A stretch of DNA of 44,236 nt from Candidatus Gastranaerophilales bacterium (GTDB taxonomy: Bacteria; Cyanobacteriota; Vampirovibrionia; Gastranaerophilales; Gastranaerophilaceae). The stretch lies in NCBI GenBank assembly GCA_944325945.1, contig CALVBW010000003.1:1-44236 (forward strand). The letters are read 5' to 3'. This document shows, in pieces, positions 42,105-44,236 of the stretch; within the stretch, counting starts at the first letter, position 1, and each line of letters opens with the position of its first letter. Position numbers and translations under genes: made by a program. The notes beneath the pieces were generated by a model. That model was given only the letters and a program-made list of their open reading frames with translations. It was not told the DNA's origin and did not search any database.

Positions 42105-43703
42105 TTAAGCGCTTTTATCCTGCATATCACGTCCGCCGACAATTCTCAGGTGTCTCTGGTCGCCCTCTCCAACTGATTGGCTTTCAAGGTTGTGCTGTTC
42201 AACAAGTTCATGCTGGAGTTTTCTAATCTGGTGGTTTTGCGGCTGAAGTTCAACGTGTTCGGCGCCTGCGAGGATTTTATTTATTGCGGCTTTAGCTTCA
42301 TCCAGCGCACGTTCCGCGTCATCATAATATCCGCGTAGAGTTTCGTTTGATTCAGGAACGTCAAGTGCTTCTTTCAAAACTTTTTGAATTTGTGCCATTG
42401 AGTTTGTTTTCACGTAAAAAATTCTGAGTCTGTAGTCGTTTGCGGTATTCAGAACTTTTGCCCCGCCTTTTGCAAAGTTTTTGTGGGCAATTACAATATC
42501 CGCATCTTCAATGCTTCGAGTTATTTCCGCGTTCAAGTCAAGTCTTTCAATTACTTTTTCAACAATACTTCTTGATACTGCATAAAGGTAGATTTTCTTA
42601 AATGCCTTGACACTTTCGGTATAATCTTTCCGGTTAAAGCTGAATTTGAGACTGTCAGATGAATCCGGAATTTTTTCTTCAAGTTTTTGAATCTCTTCTG
42701 CAATAGTAGGTTCGTGATGATCGTATGTCTGGTCAACTTTTCTTATTTCAGGTCTTATCGGCCAGCCTCTGAGAATGTAGTCAACAGCTTCTGCTGTATC
42801 TTTGTAAACGGCAAGAGTATTTCTGTCCAGAATTTCTATAACGATATCAAAAGTCGGCTGTTTTTCGCGTTCAAGAACGGTTTTTTGGGACGCTCTGCGT
42901 TTCGCTTCATCGTCGCCTAAGGTTACCGATTGAATCCCGCCGACTAAATCCGACAGTGTCGGGTTTTTGATTAAATTTTCCAAAGTATTACCATGGGCAG
43001 TTGCAATCAACATAACGCCGCGCTCTGCAATTGTTCTGGCTGCTTGAGCTTCGGCTTCGGTACCGATTTCGTCGACTACAATAACTTCAGGTGTGTGATT
43101 TTCGACAGCTTCTATCATTATGTCTTTTTGAAATTCCGGTTGGCGGACCTGCATACGACGTGCATGGCCTACTGCCGGGTGCGGAACGTCACCGTCGCCG
43201 GCAATTTCGTTTGACGTGTCGACTATCACCACCCGCTTTCCGAGTTCATCGGCAACAAGTCTTGAGATTTCTCTCAGTTTTGTCGTTTTCCCGACGCCCG
43301 GTCTGCCCAAAAATAATATACTTTTGTTTTGCATACAGAAATCTTTTATACAAGCAATTGTTCCCGTAACAACTCTCCCGATTCTGCAGGTAAGACCGAT
43401 AATTCTGCCCTGACGGTTTCTTATCGCACTTATCCTGTGGAGTGTTCCGGGTATGCCTGAACGATTATCCGATGTAAATTCCTGAACTCTTTGTGTTATA
43501 AAGGAAATATCTTCGTCCGTGACTTCATTTTTGCCAAGATACTCAATTTTCCCTGAAGAATGTCTTATCTCAGGGACTCTGCCGATATCCAAAACGATTT
43601 CTATAACATCTTGCAAGCTCTCATAGGTGATGTATTTTCGAACCTTTTCGGGCAAGATTGCGATTAACTTTTCTAAGTCGTTTTGAAATTGTAAATCTGT
43701 CAT
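42105..43703 (-). CDS. AAA ATPase with R3H domain (Ycf45-like)
   Basis: 532 residues. Walker A GRPGVGKT at 133-140, Walker B VIVVDE at 207-212 followed by IGTEAEAQAA, and IATAHGNTLENLIKNPTL, as in the Ycf45/SpoIIIAA ATPase family. An R3H domain closes the protein (~490-525: IRKLQHELVEQHNLESQSVG and RHLRI), with the R-x3-H signature for single-stranded nucleic acid binding. This combination is characteristic of cyanobacteria and plastids, though not exclusive. AGGAGG precedes the ATG; an extended -10 lies upstream. Physiological role unclear; nucleic acid handling is likely. Confidence 0.88.
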   Translation of the reverse strand: MTDLQFQNDLEKLIAILPEKVRKYITYESLQDVIEIVLDIGRVPEIRHSSGKIEYLGKNEVTDEDISFITQRVQEFTSDNRSGIPGTLHRISAIRNRQGRIIGLTCRIGRVVTGTIACIKDFCMQNKSILFLGRPGVGKTTKLREISRLVADELGKRVVIVDTSNEIAGDGDVPHPAVGHARRMQVRQPEFQKDIMIEAVENHTPEVIVVDEIGTEAEAQAARTIAERGVMLIATAHGNTLENLIKNPTLSDLVGGIQSVTLGDDEAKRRASQKTVLEREKQPTFDIVIEILDRNTLAVYKDTAEAVDYILRGWPIRPEIRKVDQTYDHHEPTIAEEIQKLEEKIPDSSDSLKFSFNRKDYTESVKAFKKIYLYAVSRSIVEKVIERLDLNAEITRSIEDADIVIAHKNFAKGGAKVLNTANDYRLRIFYVKTNSMAQIQKVLKEALDVPESNETLRGYYDDAERALDEAKAAINKILAGAEHVELQPQNHQIRKLQHELVEQHNLESQSVGEGDQRHLRIVGGRDMQDKSA

Positions 43704-43765
43704 ATTCTTTTTTGCCTCCTGTCAGTACAGGGTTCAGGCAGATATTTATTATCTCCTCTAATATT

Positions 43766-43774
43766 ATTATACCA
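43766..43774 (-). promoter_or_regulatory. Extended -10 promoter of the Ycf45-like gene
   Basis: Minus strand TGGTATAAT: perfect TATAAT with the TGn extension. TTGATG lies 19 bases upstream as a weak -35. The predicted leader is about 55 bases and ends in GACAGGAGGC before the ATG. Confidence 0.58.
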
Positions 43775-44035
43775 CTTTTTTGAATTTTTTCATCAACCGA
43801 TGGTGCTACATGAATAGTAATTTTACAAATCTTAATTTGTAAACCATACAAAAGTGTTTGCTGATGCATGTTTTGCAAGGTGGTTCGCGGTTTGAATTTT
43901 AGATTTAAAATAAATCGTAAGATTGAGAAATGTTTTACATAAAAAGTGCCAACGGCACAACAACATATTGCGTCAACATTGATAAAACGCTTTACATAAA
44001 AATTATTATAGGAAGTTATTTTTATTTATTTTTCC

Positions 44036-44190
44036 AGTGCCTCCGGCGGGTGCTGCGCGCACGGCGGCAACTTTTGATGGCAAAAGTTGCACAAAACCAC
44101 CGCACGCTGCGTTCACTAATAACTTGTACGCCTCAACATAAAGGCGTCTAAACTCGCTATACGTCATCCCGCATTTATTGCGGGATCTAA
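44036..44190. repeat. GC-richer palindromic repeat block
   Basis: GCAACTTTTG (44067-44076) / CAAAAGTTGC (44081-44090), perfect 10-bp stem, within CCTCCGGCGGGTGCTGCGCG-type DNA; then ATCCCGCA / TGCGGGAT at 44166-44186. The composition is unlike the surrounding AT-rich sequence. The 'ATCCCGcattattGCGGGATCT' form is like the CTGAA/TTCAG..ATCTCA palindromes at 9722-9745, so both may belong to one dispersed repeat class. Confidence 0.6.
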
Positions 44191-44236
44191 ATACTTTACC
44201 GCTCAGACAATACACGCCTATGAAGTTTGTTTCGGC

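Larger units (their letters stand above)
43704..44236. other. 533-base stretch without a gene
   Basis: It holds the Ycf45-like gene's promoter, a perfect hairpin TTTACAAAT / ATTTGTAAA at 43822-43843 of operator or terminator type, GTGCC-AAC-GGCAC at 43946-43958, and GC-richer palindromic repeats from 44036. Open frames on either strand are short, lack Shine-Dalgarno sequences and run through the repeats. No tRNA is recognised. Confidence 0.6.

Noticed and set aside
44006-44215. Minus-strand ORF of 69 codons near the window end
   Set aside because: It runs through palindromic repeat DNA and has no ribosome-binding site.
1-44236. CRISPR arrays, insertion sequences, tRNA and rRNA genes
   Set aside because: No regularly spaced repeats, transposase-like ORFs, or tRNA/rRNA sequence patterns were recognised by eye.

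Overview
The window is AT-rich chromosomal DNA of a bacterium with an inner membrane plus an outer membrane (ExbB/ExbD/TonB-type genes). The best guess is a gut-type member of the non-photosynthetic cyanobacterial sister group (Vampirovibrionia/Melainabacteria, order Gastranaerophilales). The reasons are a Ycf45-like AAA+R3H ATPase typical of the cyanobacterial lineage, several type IV prepilin-like proteins with FTLAEVLITLG-type leaders, low GC, and many small lineage-specific proteins. This placement is inference from gene content; no 16S rRNA or marker alignment was possible.

Layout. 1-692: 3' part of a prepilin-like gene. 693-6922 (minus): a three-gene cluster of TonB-C-like transmembrane protein, sigma-70-type factor and zinc-ribbon/NTPase/TPR protein. 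7099-8768: Ala-rich membrane protein and hemW, sharing a terminator. 8884-9936: a prepilin-like gene with a G11 tract between a well-formed start and the main reading frame. 9993-13846 (minus): a flagellar/type III export cluster (double-SpoA C-ring protein, FliO, FliP, long FliQ, a periplasmic pilus-N-like protein, FliR). 14056-15789 (plus): a large protein of an 'MGxAASQAR' family, paralogous to the one at 36882-37928. 15816-18680 (minus): PlsC-like acyltransferase, rnpB RNA, two prepilins. 18853-20328: three small lineage-specific proteins. 20279-23222: sugar-type solute-binding protein and secreted GH13 protein. 23215-26985 (minus): FtsH and a two-subunit corrinoid iron-sulfur protein-like pair. 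27192-31777: annexin-like small protein, ExbB-ExbD-ExbD-TonB, and two exported proteins. 31924-33865: orphan protein, SpoIID-like protein, HU. 33966-37928: a cobalamin riboswitch-like leader followed by three unrecognised genes and the second MGxAASQAR gene. 38164-41583: VKOR-DsbA fusion, QueH, two TPR proteins. 41580-43703 (minus): small membrane protein and Ycf45-like ATPase. 43704-44236: no gene, palindromic repeats.

How they may work together. The export cluster next to one MGxAASQAR gene suggests, by inference, that this family could be exported through the FliPQR-type gate. Four prepilin-like genes share a D-x-N-G-x-K-x-P-N segment and indicate a type IV pilus/type II secretion-like surface system. 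The strongest unusual signals are the G11 tract at the prepilin start, the cobalamin riboswitch in front of unrecognised genes, and the two MGxAASQAR paralogues with similar ends and different middles.
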